Shown piece after piece: positions 50,687 through 58,787 of a DNA stretch of 64,000 nt. The notes under the pieces are model-generated. The model did not search any database, was not told the origin of the DNA, and saw only the letters and a program-made list of their open reading frames with translations. Positions within the stretch are counted from its first letter, which is position 1; the number at the start of each line of letters is the position of its first letter. The translations under genes were made by a program, and so were the position numbers. Origin of the DNA: a virus; IMG/VR virus record IMGVR_UViG_3300031933_000202, positions 1 through 64,000 of that record. One strand, given 5' to 3'.

Positions 50687-51173
50687 CTTCACGAGCCTCC
50701 GTAACCGGATCACGTGTAGGCGTAACTCGAGAAGTGAACGTCATCACGCCGGCTGCTGGCTCTTCCCCGCCTAGGACTTCTATAAGGGCGGTCTTGTACT
50801 GGCTAGCTTTGTTGGATAGGAGATTGCTCAGCCAGAGGAATCCGTCCTTGTCACTACGTTGCCCCTCGTTAGAGCCGTCAGTGTTTTTGGTCAGTACGAA
50901 TACCGGCGCCGTCGCAGCTACCTGCGCAGCGCAGAAATACTTGGCGTAGAGGCGAAGCAGCTTGCTCTGCTTCACGCTTGCCGCCGACGGGGGCGGCTCG
51001 ATGGCCCCGCCCGCCTCGACGATGCCCTGCCACTCACCCGCCCATTCATCGAGATCGACGGACAGGTCGTCTTCCAGGCCGTAGGCAGCCAGGGTTTCAT
51101 CAGGCAAGTCTGCCTCCGAAACCGTGAGCACGCCGCGGATCTGGTTGAACGAGGTGAGCGATAGCAGGGTCAT
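50673..51173 (-). CDS. Head-tail connector (gp6-like adaptor)
   Basis: 166 residues, helical (SKLLRLYAKYFCAAQVAATA), placed after the capsid genes where siphophages encode the adaptor ring that sits beneath the portal. No exact family is claimed. It overlaps the following gene by 14 bases. Confidence 0.6.
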   Translation of the reverse strand: MTLLSLTSFNQIRGVLTVSEADLPDETLAAYGLEDDLSVDLDEWAGEWQGIVEAGGAIEPPPSAASVKQSKLLRLYAKYFCAAQVAATAPVFVLTKNTDGSNEGQRSDKDGFLWLSNLLSNKASQYKTALIEVLGGEEPAAGVMTFTSRVTPTRDPVTEAREDALG

Positions 51174-51174
51174 G

Positions 51175-51564
51175 TCAGACTCGCTTCAGTAGCTTTGCGG
51201 CGATCTGGTTTTTCAGCCAGCCGTCGTTACGCAGGGATTTGGTCGACTTGCCTGCGATAGTCAGCCCAGTGCTGTGCTGATACAGGGTCGAATGGCTCAG
51301 GTTTTCGACCTTCACCAGGGTTTCTTCGGCTTCCGGTTTCGGGTTTGTCCCAGCTTCTTCGGTGACCTCGGTAGCTTCTGCTTCCGTAGCTTCGGTGACT
51401 TCGACTTCTTCCGCAGCTTCGGTGACTTCGACTTCTTCCGCAGCTTCGGTGACTTCGACTTCTTCGGTGGCCTCGGTAGCTTCTACTTCAGTGGCTTCCA
51501 GCTCCTCATCCAGCTTTGCTTCGAGTGCAGCCATCGCTTTCGCATCGTTCTTTTTCAGTGCCAT
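51175..51564 (-). CDS. Acidic-repeat head-associated protein
   Basis: 129 residues. Residues about 15-70 are a low-complexity stretch of Glu, Val, Thr and Ala repeats (EEVEVTEAAEEVEVTEA); a folded C-terminal domain follows (KVENLSHSTLYQHSTGLTIA). It lies just after the major capsid gene, so it may be a head fibre or decoration protein with an extended acidic arm. The repeat is encoded by 27-bp tandem units. Confidence 0.6.
   Translation of the reverse strand: MALKKNDAKAMAALEAKLDEELEATEVEATEATEEVEVTEAAEEVEVTEAAEEVEVTEATEAEATEVTEEAGTNPKPEAEETLVKVENLSHSTLYQHSTGLTIAGKSTKSLRNDGWLKNQIAAKLLKRV
51389..51469 (-). repeat. 27-bp tandem repeat, about three units
   Basis: The unit GCTTCGGTGACTTCGACTTC plus TTCCGCA (plus strand) occurs at 51389-51415 and 51416-51442, with a third, diverged unit to 51469. 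Being a multiple of three it keeps the frame and adds nine residues per unit, so the protein length can vary by slippage. Confidence 0.85.
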
Positions 51565-51616
51565 GTCACTACTCCCTTATGGGTGGAAGGGGCCGACCGG
51601 AGCCGGCCCCTTTCAA

Positions 51617-52801
51617 TCACGCCTTCTCGAGGCTGACGACCGACCATGCCTCGTCGTGCAGACGGGTCGACATCTCGCCGTAGTCCACGCGGAAGCCGGT
51701 GGCTTTGCGCATCACGTACTCTTCAATCGCGTCGTAGGAAGCCGACACGTTGACGAAGCGTTGGATGGCGTAGCGAGGGTCCAGGCCAACCATTACGCCG
51801 GCACCGAACACGTCGGCAGCGAACGGGGTGATCTTCGGCTGGGTGATACCCAGGTTCAGGCCGCCCCAAGGGGTGGAGATTTTCGAGGAGTCGACGCCGG
51901 TGGTGGATGGCAGCAGTGCTTCGTCGACAGTCAGCGCGGTGTCGATGTCGGTCAGTACCTGGCTGAGGTTGCAGATGTTCTGCTTGCTGTGCAGCCACTT
52001 GATAAACGCACGCTTGGTGATCTTGCCGTCCACAGTGATCGCGCCGTCAAAGGTGCCGATCTTGGTCACCGGCAGAGCAGTGATGCCCAGGTCGACATCA
52101 CCTTGCACCATCGAGCGGATCTGCTCGTTGACGCGGCGGATGCGGTCACCACGGGACTGTGCTTCCATCACGACACGAACCAGGTCGATGGTGGTGGACG
52201 CCATGGCTTCGTCGGAGATCATCAGACCAACGCTGTTGGTCGGGATACGGTACGACTTGTCGCCGGTGGTGATGGAGATCATCGTCTCCGGCTCAGCCAA
52301 CTGAGCGATACGACCGCTACGGCTACCTTCCGGCGCAGTGGTGTCGATGATCGGCTGGTCGGCCTTGGTGCCGTTGACGCTGCGGCTGACAGCGACCAGG
52401 GATTCCCAGATGCTCAGAATGTCGCTGCCGTCGTCACGCAGGGCGTTGGCCTGCATGGTTTCCAGAATCAGCTGCGGGTACAGCAGGCGAGCGCCAAGGC
52501 TGTTGTCGCTGCCGTCCGGGCGGCGGAAGCCGTCAGCCAGCTTGGAACCTGCGATGTCCTGCAGGGTCATCGAAGGCATGCCGAACTTCTGGCCGTCCAT
52601 CAGGCCGGAGTTGGCGTACATCTGGTCAAGCGGCTCGCCCATGCTGCGGTCCCAGTCGGGCGCCAGGTGCTTGGCGTACTGGCGCAGGGTCATGCCCTTC
52701 TGCGCAGCGTGCTTGTAGGCCTCAACGGTGACGTCAACGGACTTCAGGACTTTACTGCCCTTCTCGTCCTTGGCCCAGTATTCCAGCTTGAATGGTTTCA
52801 T
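51617..52801 (-). CDS. Major capsid protein
   Basis: 394 residues, the size of HK97-fold capsid proteins, in the right place after protease/scaffold and a small capsid-associated protein. A long N-terminal helical arm is followed by a mixed fold with PQLILETMQANALRDDGSDI and YRIPTNSVGLMISDEAM. I use the second ATG at 52801 (AGGAA six bases upstream); the first lies six bases earlier. No separate E-loop lysine is identified. Confidence 0.85.
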   Translation of the reverse strand: MKPFKLEYWAKDEKGSKVLKSVDVTVEAYKHAAQKGMTLRQYAKHLAPDWDRSMGEPLDQMYANSGLMDGQKFGMPSMTLQDIAGSKLADGFRRPDGSDNSLGARLLYPQLILETMQANALRDDGSDILSIWESLVAVSRSVNGTKADQPIIDTTAPEGSRSGRIAQLAEPETMISITTGDKSYRIPTNSVGLMISDEAMASTTIDLVRVVMEAQSRGDRIRRVNEQIRSMVQGDVDLGITALPVTKIGTFDGAITVDGKITKRAFIKWLHSKQNICNLSQVLTDIDTALTVDEALLPSTTGVDSSKISTPWGGLNLGITQPKITPFAADVFGAGVMVGLDPRYAIQRFVNVSASYDAIEEYVMRKATGFRVDYGEMSTRLHDEAWSVVSLEKA

Positions 52802-52830
52802 GTTCATTTCCTGTATTTCTGGTAGGTGCC

Positions 52831-52850
52831 GGACCTGTAATTACAGGTCC
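52831..52850 (-). promoter_or_regulatory. Fully symmetric palindrome (copy 11)
   Basis: GGACCTGTAATTACAGGTCC is a perfect 20-base palindrome with no central asymmetry, and TTCCTGTATTTCTGG nearby (52808) is a decayed second copy. It stands between the capsid decoration gene and the major capsid gene, 29 bases before the chosen start. Confidence 0.65.
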
Positions 52851-52863
52851 GTTTCCAAAGGTT

Positions 52864-53319
52864 TTAGAGAAGTTCGAGAACAACCACGTCGCCGGCAACG
52901 CCGGTACCGCGAACTGTCATCACTCGGTACTTGTGGAGTTCCGGGGCGCCGGTCTTGACCTGGGCCAAGCCTTTGGTGCCAACAGCCAGCTGGGCGTCGG
53001 CAACCACCAGATCACCAACCGCCATAGCCGTCGCACCTTGGCCAGCACCTACCTGGGCCTCGACACGAAAGCCGCGGTTGCCGCGAGCCACACCGCCGAA
53101 GCTGAAGCCACCAGCAGTGGCAGCGTCGACGGAGTCGATGAAGCCTTCCAGCTCATCGTCAGCCGCACACAGGACGTGGTTGGCCAAGGCACCCATCTTC
53201 ACCGCTTTGCGCTTGTCGGCATCGCTGTACTTGGTGGCCGCGTCCGGACCCAGCTTGGTGGAAATGACGTTCAGTCGCTCGGGACTGTGAGTCAGCACGT
53301 TGAAAGCAAAATCAGCCAT
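52864..53319 (-). CDS. Capsid decoration/stabilisation protein
   Basis: 151 residues, beta-rich with many Ala, Gly and Val (GFRVEAQVGAGQGATAMAVG), between the scaffold and major capsid genes, the slot of lambda gpD-type decoration proteins. The sequence itself does not clearly match gpD, so the call rests mainly on position and size. Confidence 0.6.
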   Translation of the reverse strand: MADFAFNVLTHSPERLNVISTKLGPDAATKYSDADKRKAVKMGALANHVLCAADDELEGFIDSVDAATAGGFSFGGVARGNRGFRVEAQVGAGQGATAMAVGDLVVADAQLAVGTKGLAQVKTGAPELHKYRVMTVRGTGVAGDVVVLELL

Positions 53320-53330
53320 GACTGGCCTCC

Positions 53331-53858
53331 TCAGTTATGTCGAAACGACGTGGTGACCTGGGCACTCGTGGTGTCTTCGGTCGGGGTTTGGGTCTGCTGG
53401 CCAACCTTGAAGCGCTTGGCCATGTCTCCCTGTAGCTCGTTGTACTGGGCAACGACTTCGGCGGCGGAGCTCTTGGCTTCCTTCGGACGGCCCAGGGCAG
53501 TCTGCAGGTTGCCTACGGCGGCCTGGGCAACGGTCAGAAGCGAGGACATTTGAACATCACGACCTTCTAGCGACTGTTTCAGCGCGGCGTTGTCGGCAGC
53601 AGCAGCTTCCAACTTCGCCTCGAGCTTGCCGTTCTCCTTCAGGAGATTGGCGTAGTCGGCAGCGAATGCTTCTGGCTTTTCAACGTTGGCTTCTGGCTTG
53701 TCTCCCTCGTTACCTTCCGGCTCTGTGGCTTCCGGCTCTTCTGCAGCCGGTTCGGCTTTCAGCTCTGCGGTGTACAGGGTGAACTCTTCCGCGGTCAGGA
53801 CCGTTTTCGGGTCGGCGCCGGCCGCAATCTGAGCCAGTTTTTCTGGAGAGATTTTCAT
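53331..53858 (-). CDS. Nested scaffold protein (Nu3-like), internal start
   Basis: An in-frame ATG within the protease gene, preceded by CGGAG eight bases upstream, would give a free 175-residue scaffold (MKISPEKLAQIAAGADPKTV onward) made of a Glu-rich linker and coiled coil. Lambda makes Nu3 from the end of C in the same way, because more scaffold than protease is needed. Confidence 0.65.
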   Translation of the reverse strand: MKISPEKLAQIAAGADPKTVLTAEEFTLYTAELKAEPAAEEPEATEPEGNEGDKPEANVEKPEAFAADYANLLKENGKLEAKLEAAAADNAALKQSLEGRDVQMSSLLTVAQAAVGNLQTALGRPKEAKSSAAEVVAQYNELQGDMAKRFKVGQQTQTPTEDTTSAQVTTSFRHN

Positions 53859-54734
53859 CTCGAATCTCCGTGGGTCACTGGTGGTTGTTGAGGAAGCGCC
53901 GCTTCCGATGAGATCAGCCAGGGTGGTTACCCGGTCGATCAGCCCAACGGACAAGCCTTCCTCTGCGAAGAAGGTCTTGCCCTCGCCCCACTGATTACGA
54001 TCGCTCATCATCAGGTTGCGTTTGCGGGATACGTGCTCGAGGAAGAATTTGTTGGTCTTCTCGAGGTTGTCCTGGATGTACGCTTTGGCCTTGTCGCTCA
54101 ACTCTTCGTACGGAAGGCCGAGGGCCTTGTACTCGCCGGCGCGGAAGACGTGATACTCAATGCCTTCCTTCTCAGCCGCCTTGGCATAGCTGGTGAGCAC
54201 CATCAGCGTACCGATGGAGCCGACCTCGGCCATCCGGGAAGCTGTGGTAGAGCGAGCTGCAGCGCCTACCCAGTAGGCTGCCGAGAACATGTGGCTGTCG
54301 GTGTGGGCGTATACCGGCTTGATCCTGTCGATGCGGTGCACGGCGTCGGACATGATGTCCAGGCCGCGAACCACTCCGCCTCCGGAGGCGATGTCCATGA
54401 AGATCTCGGTGATGCCATCTTCGTCAGCGGCGATCTTCAGCGCGTCAGCGATTGCTTCGTAGCTGGTGACGTAACCAACCATGTGCTGATGCCACCACTG
54501 GTGGGTGTTGGTCAGTGAGCCATGCACCTTGACCACTGCCTTGTTACCGAAGCGTTCAAGCAGGTAGAGGCCCTTGCGGTCGCTGTCAGCGTTGAAATGC
54601 TTGTCCCGAACCGGGTAGTCATCGTCATCGCGTAGCGCCTTTACGTCAGGCAGTTGGCCTGCGTACTTAGCCTCGTAGAAATCAAGTTGCTGCAGGGCGT
54701 CTTCTGTGCCCAGCCAGATGCGAAAACCCTTCAT
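53331..54734 (-). CDS. S49-type head maturation protease with scaffold domain
   Basis: 467 residues. The first 300 are an SppA/S49 peptidase as in lambda gpC (AVVKVHGSL; MDIASGGGVVRGLD; DSHMFSAAYWVGAAA with the nucleophile Ser; RMAEVGSIG; then a Lys-rich stretch). The last 175 are a Glu/Ala-rich helical scaffold. It assembles the procapsid and then removes scaffold. I use the ATG at 54734 (AAGGA upstream); an ATG at 54815 overlaps the portal stop and is an alternative. Confidence 0.85.
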   Translation of the reverse strand: MKGFRIWLGTEDALQQLDFYEAKYAGQLPDVKALRDDDDYPVRDKHFNADSDRKGLYLLERFGNKAVVKVHGSLTNTHQWWHQHMVGYVTSYEAIADALKIAADEDGITEIFMDIASGGGVVRGLDIMSDAVHRIDRIKPVYAHTDSHMFSAAYWVGAAARSTTASRMAEVGSIGTLMVLTSYAKAAEKEGIEYHVFRAGEYKALGLPYEELSDKAKAYIQDNLEKTNKFFLEHVSRKRNLMMSDRNQWGEGKTFFAEEGLSVGLIDRVTTLADLIGSGASSTTTSDPRRFEMKISPEKLAQIAAGADPKTVLTAEEFTLYTAELKAEPAAEEPEATEPEGNEGDKPEANVEKPEAFAADYANLLKENGKLEAKLEAAAADNAALKQSLEGRDVQMSSLLTVAQAAVGNLQTALGRPKEAKSSAAEVVAQYNELQGDMAKRFKVGQQTQTPTEDTTSAQVTTSFRHN

Positions 54735-54804
54735 TGGCAGTCCTTCGTGGCAGGGGCGAACCCTTGGTAAGTGTCGGCGAGGCTCCCGCCGAATCCGGTA
54801 ATGT

Positions 54805-56268
54805 TCACTGGTCATCTCCGCCTGATTTGCTCGGAGTGCCTGGGTTCAGCGCACGCCCGGTCGAGCTTTCGCGCTCGCCTTCTTCACCACCCGAGGCAGT
54901 CTTCTTGGTGTAGAAACCGGTACCTGCGAAGATATCTGTCAGGCCTTGCGGGCGTATCCCAAGCTCGTAGCAAGCCTGTGCGTCGTTGATAAGGCCGTAG
55001 CTAAGTAGCTCCAGGACCCTCTTTTGTTTGGTGCCTTTGTAGGCTTCCAGCTCCTCTTCCGGGCGGAGGTTGACTGGCATGAATTCGAAGTAAACGTGGC
55101 CTTCTACGCCCATGAGCCGAACGGCCAGAGTCAGGGCGCGGCTCATTACCTCTTCTACCGGCGGGCGAGCTGCCTCGACGACTTTGAGGTAGATCAGAGT
55201 CTCCGCGTTGGAGAGACCTTGGCCACCACTGGCACGCAGGCCGCTTACGCTTGCCGGGGTCTTGAGCGATGCGCCCAGCAGGTTGCCCAGCGTGGTTAGC
55301 ATCGGCGAGTAGTCGGATTTGCTGCCACCTGTGTCCTTCACGTCGTAATTGACAGAGTCATAGGCGACCAGGGCGTCTTCCGGCTCGAGGCCTTCAAGGG
55401 CTTGCTCAACCTGCTCTCGGACAGTGTTGAAGTAGGTGTTCCGCTTGGCTGGATCGGACTTGATATCTTCCGGCGCGGTAGACAGAACCTTATCGCTGTC
55501 CAGTTTGGCCAGTAACCGGCTGTGTCCAGTGCGGTTGACGGCCCGGTGCGTGTCTTCCAAAAACTCATTGAAGTTCACGGTGTGGGACAGGCCCGGGCGA
55601 AGCAGGCTCACCGCGTAGGCTTCGTCAGCATTACGGTTGTGCTCAGCGACGAACGCTGTGGGGATGTTCAGGTCGATATCGCCGTTATCCTGCGTAGGAT
55701 AACGACCGCCCTTCCCATCAGCTTCCCACTGAATAGTGGAGTAGCCGACCGGAACCAGCCGTTCTGGGCCGAAGGTTTTGTCCAGGACCAGCTCAACTCC
55801 GCAGCCTCCAGTACCGATAACGTCGGTCTGCAGGGTGGTCAGCAGGGACTGCAGGCCCGGCTTATCGTTGAAGCCCTGACTGTAGTCGTGGAGCGTACTG
55901 AGGCGGTCAATTAGCGAGTAGGCAACCGCAGTCACCCCCGTGTCCATGGCACCTTCAGCCGTGTAACCCGCAATACGGAATCCACTGTTGGCAGCCAGTG
56001 CCACCATGCTGTTCGCCGCTGAAGAGAACAGTCCATCTTCACGCATCAGCGTGCGGATGATCTCGTTGATATCCGTGCGGTTTCGGACATCCTTAATGGC
56101 GGTAGCTACGTAGCGGTTCAGCGTGTTGCTGATCGCCTGGCCACGGTCAAAATCTGATCCTGGGCGCTTAGCGCGAGCCTTACCAGCCAGGTTACGTTTT
56201 GGCAGCACGACGCTCGCACCCTGGGTATTGGTGCGGGGAGAACGTGACGCTGCTTTGCGTATTGCCAT
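54805..56268 (-). CDS. Portal protein
   Basis: 487 residues, in the portal position between terminase and protease. NTLNRYVATAIKDVRNRTDI near the start and GNLLGASLKTPASVSGLRAS / GLSNAETLIYLKVVEAARPP in the middle fit HK97/lambda-type portals, which form the dodecameric DNA channel. The ATG has no Shine-Dalgarno sequence; a palindrome copy ends three bases before it. The C-terminus is a disordered Gly/Ser tail. Confidence 0.83.
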   Translation of the reverse strand: MAIRKAASRSPRTNTQGASVVLPKRNLAGKARAKRPGSDFDRGQAISNTLNRYVATAIKDVRNRTDINEIIRTLMREDGLFSSAANSMVALAANSGFRIAGYTAEGAMDTGVTAVAYSLIDRLSTLHDYSQGFNDKPGLQSLLTTLQTDVIGTGGCGVELVLDKTFGPERLVPVGYSTIQWEADGKGGRYPTQDNGDIDLNIPTAFVAEHNRNADEAYAVSLLRPGLSHTVNFNEFLEDTHRAVNRTGHSRLLAKLDSDKVLSTAPEDIKSDPAKRNTYFNTVREQVEQALEGLEPEDALVAYDSVNYDVKDTGGSKSDYSPMLTTLGNLLGASLKTPASVSGLRASGGQGLSNAETLIYLKVVEAARPPVEEVMSRALTLAVRLMGVEGHVYFEFMPVNLRPEEELEAYKGTKQKRVLELLSYGLINDAQACYELGIRPQGLTDIFAGTGFYTKKTASGGEEGERESSTGRALNPGTPSKSGGDDQ

Positions 56269-56271
56269 GGG

Positions 56272-56283
56272 CTGTATTTACAG
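56272..56283 (-). promoter_or_regulatory. CTGTATTTACAG palindrome at the portal start (copy 12)
   Basis: An exact copy lies three bases upstream of the portal ATG, followed (56284-56293) by another TTTACAGG. On the mRNA it would take the place of the ribosome binding site, so protein or RNA structure here could directly control portal translation. Confidence 0.6.
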
Positions 56284-56411
56284 GTTTACAGGTTTGACTA
56301 CGATTATTGGACACTCCGTAGTTAGAAGCAACTGGTTATTCTTTGACCAGACTTGATAACGATAGGGCATATCGCTAGGCTGCTGTGATTACAGGAAGTA
56401 GGGAGTTTGCA

Positions 56412-56678
56412 ATGAAAAAAGTATTTTTGGTCCTTTCTATCGCACTGACCCTAGCGGGCTGCGATTCCCTGGAAAGTCGAGTAAAACCCTTTGTTCACGA
56501 AGACGCCGAAATCAATGGACTTAGGGAAGGGCGGGACGGGGCGGTATGCGGGGAAGTTAGGAGACCCGGTGCGCTATGGCACCGGGTTGTTGTTGTAGAC
56601 GAAGCCGCCCACTACTCAATTGACGTTATCACCTACGACCATCCGAGCGCCGAGGTCTACAAGAAATACTGCCTCTGA
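56412..56678 (+). CDS. Lipoprotein moron, antisense to the late operon
   Basis: 88 residues: Lys-Lys, a hydrophobic core and the lipobox LTLAGC, so a lipoprotein; the mature part (DSLESRVKPFVHEDAEINGL; VVVVDEAAHYSIDVITYD) is not recognised. RBS GGGAG. It lies on the opposite strand inside the head gene block, between portal and terminase, with several promoter-like boxes upstream (TTGACC at 56343, TTGATA at 56353). This is typical of a moron expressed in the lysogen; superinfection exclusion or surface change is a reasonable guess. Confidence 0.7.
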   Translation: MKKVFLVLSIALTLAGCDSLESRVKPFVHEDAEINGLREGRDGAVCGEVRRPGALWHRVVVVDEAAHYSIDVITYDHPSAEVYKKYCL

Positions 56679-58427
56679 CTACCAGCCGGTGCGGTGTACA
56701 GACTCCCTGCCCTTCCCTGCCGCAGACCCCACCTTTACCTTGCCCGTGATCGGCGGCGCGCCAATGACCACGCTCAGGCCCAGGTCTTCGATAACCATCG
56801 CGGCGATGCTGCAGTAGTTTAGAGAGTGCACCCAGTGGTCCGTGTCAGAGGTCTTTGTGAACCTCTCCACCATGTCTCCGTCCGCCGCACGGGCGCGGAT
56901 TTTCTTCGTGGTCTTCAGGTGTTCGAAGATCTCCGACGTGATCTCCTCACGCATCGGGTAGTGGATCTCCCCTGCGTTGTGCTTGTTCAGCAGCACCGAG
57001 AGGGTCTTGGTACGGTCAGCGTTGATCACCATGCCGTCCGCCTTCTCATCGATAGGCAGGATTCCGCTGACCTTGTTCACGTAGACTACGGCGCGGATAC
57101 CTAGCCGGGCACCGACCAGGCTGTTGACCAGGGTGATATCCGGGCCGGCGTCGATGCAGAGCATCGCCATGCGGTAGTAGTCGAAGCGTGCCAGCACCTG
57201 GCCGGTGGCCGGCTCCTCTCTGGTGTTCCGGATCTTCTCGGCCCATACCACGTGCCAGTGCTTACCTACCTTGGCCTTTACTGTCAGGTGGCAGGTCTTG
57301 CCTACGTCCATACCTCCAATGGTCTGGCAGGTAACCGCCCATTGCTGGAAAATCCACAAGTCCACGTCAGATAAGCGCTGGCGGTGCTCTTTTGTCACCG
57401 TGAAGCTGTTCTCAGCATCGCTGTAGGGCAGCCCTATGACGAAGTTGTAGAAGTCGCTGCGCAGCGGGTAGTCGCCCATCTGCTTGATGATTGCCGGCGG
57501 AGTGTTGTACGTAGGCACGTCCCAGGGGTACACCTGATAGCTGTGGTCCCATACGTCTGGCCGCTTTGGTACCCACATCCTGCGCTCTGGATTCAGTAGA
57601 GACTGCTGCAGGTCGTTGCCGCAGTCGGGGCACTTGATGTAAGCGTCCTGGATGCGGTGTCTAGTGTCAGAGACGTCTTCCCTTGTGAACTTGGTGATGC
57701 TGTCGTCGAACCCAGGCACGATGAAGTCATGGTCGAAGTCTGGCAGCACCCATTTGTGGCAGCAGCGGCACTTGACCATGTAGTAGCGCTGGTCGCCTGC
57801 ATTGAAGCCGGCATCCACCCCATAGTCCTCTACCGTTGGAGTAGAGAAACGCATCCGCATACCCCGGTTGCCCATCTCGTCAACCAAGCTTGCGTGTCGT
57901 AGACGGGAGTTCAACTTGCCGAGGATGACCTCGTTAGAGAAGTCCACCTCATCGCTGATGATGACCTCGGCGGGGACCGAGATAGCGCTGTTCGCACCGA
58001 ACGAGCCGGTGATGTAGAGGGTACAAGTGCCGATCTTCTTCTGGCTGGCAGAGTTCTGGGCCTTCTGGACCAGTCCACTGTAGAAGTCTGACTGATCAAT
58101 TGCGCTGTCGAACCGGTCCTTGGAGAACGGCATGGCCATGTCACGGGTCGGCAGCGTGAAGATGATCCTGATGTGGCTCATGGTGGCGCCCATGGCGATG
58201 GTCTTCTGGACCATCACCTCTGACAGGCCTACCTGTGAGCACTTGCGAACGTCGATCCGAGAGCGAGTGTCGCGGATGATCTCCTGCTGAAATTCGTGGT
58301 CCTTGAATGTGTAGGGCTTGCCATTGACCCTGCCGTATTTGAGGACGACCTTGTCCAGCTCCCGCATGCCTTCCTCTCGATTGAGTTGCATTCGTAACCG
58401 GCTGGCGGCGGAAGCAGATTCAGACAA
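56679..58427 (-). CDS. terL: Terminase large subunit
   Basis: 582 residues of the GpA (lambda A) type. The ATPase region begins FKDHEFQQEIIRDTRSRIDV and KCSQVGLSEVMVQKT (Walker A-like), with VIISDEVDFSN as Walker B. A zinc-like cluster CRCCHKW...CPDCGND lies near residue 230-280, and the C-terminal nuclease holds LCIDAGPDITLVNS. It cuts and pumps DNA into the prohead. The lambda-like type suggests cos-style ends, but no cos site was identified. Confidence 0.92.
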   Translation of the reverse strand: MSESASAASRLRMQLNREEGMRELDKVVLKYGRVNGKPYTFKDHEFQQEIIRDTRSRIDVRKCSQVGLSEVMVQKTIAMGATMSHIRIIFTLPTRDMAMPFSKDRFDSAIDQSDFYSGLVQKAQNSASQKKIGTCTLYITGSFGANSAISVPAEVIISDEVDFSNEVILGKLNSRLRHASLVDEMGNRGMRMRFSTPTVEDYGVDAGFNAGDQRYYMVKCRCCHKWVLPDFDHDFIVPGFDDSITKFTREDVSDTRHRIQDAYIKCPDCGNDLQQSLLNPERRMWVPKRPDVWDHSYQVYPWDVPTYNTPPAIIKQMGDYPLRSDFYNFVIGLPYSDAENSFTVTKEHRQRLSDVDLWIFQQWAVTCQTIGGMDVGKTCHLTVKAKVGKHWHVVWAEKIRNTREEPATGQVLARFDYYRMAMLCIDAGPDITLVNSLVGARLGIRAVVYVNKVSGILPIDEKADGMVINADRTKTLSVLLNKHNAGEIHYPMREEITSEIFEHLKTTKKIRARAADGDMVERFTKTSDTDHWVHSLNYCSIAAMVIEDLGLSVVIGAPPITGKVKVGSAAGKGRESVHRTGW

Positions 58428-58437
58428 GTCCCTCTCC

Positions 58438-58734
58438 TCAGATTAGCTTGCAGTTTGCGCGATTGTCACAGGTAGTCGATTGACACAGTGTTCTGGCAGC
58501 TTTGGCCAAGCTGCTTGGACCCTTGGGGTGTTTCACAGAGTCCACCCGAACAGGTATCTCCACCTTGAAAGCCCACTCCAGGGCCGTGATGAACCCCAGG
58601 ACCTGGTTAACCAGATAATTGGCGACCCAGTTCTTGAAGCCCTCTCCCGCCGGACACTTGCTTACGTCAGTGGTCCAAGTTCCCTCAGCCGAAACACGAA
58701 TCGGCACTAAGCCGAACAACAGGTATCTCTCCAT
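58438..58734 (-). CDS. Small hypothetical protein before terL
   Basis: 98 residues with four cysteines (SKCPAGEGFKNW; LCQSTTCDNRANCKLI). No family recognised. It ends ten bases before terL and is the first gene after the promoter overlapped by the LexA-type box, so it shares control with the terminase. It could be a small packaging accessory protein. Confidence 0.55.
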   Translation of the reverse strand: MERYLLFGLVPIRVSAEGTWTTDVSKCPAGEGFKNWVANYLVNQVLGFITALEWAFKVEIPVRVDSVKHPKGPSSLAKAARTLCQSTTCDNRANCKLI

Positions 58735-58771
58735 TTTCCACTTCTCGCACTCGTTATTTTCACAGGGAACA

Positions 58772-58787
58772 CTGTATTTTTATACAG
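58772..58787 (-). promoter_or_regulatory. LexA-type SOS box over a promoter
   Basis: CTGTATTTTTATACAG fits the LexA consensus CTG-N10-CAG with TATA-rich centre and is symmetric. On the minus strand TTGTCA (58803-58808), an 18-base spacer and TATAAA (58779-58784) form a promoter whose -10 lies within the box, so LexA would block it until DNA damage. The 278-base gap around it holds no gene; it also has a loose palindrome copy at 58884 and one at 58947. Confidence 0.65.

Noticed and set aside
51362-52825. Long plus-strand reading frame of 487 codons opposite the major capsid gene
   Set aside because: It mirrors the capsid gene, has no ribosome binding site and gives His/Arg/Val-rich nonsense typical of antisense frames in GC-rich DNA.
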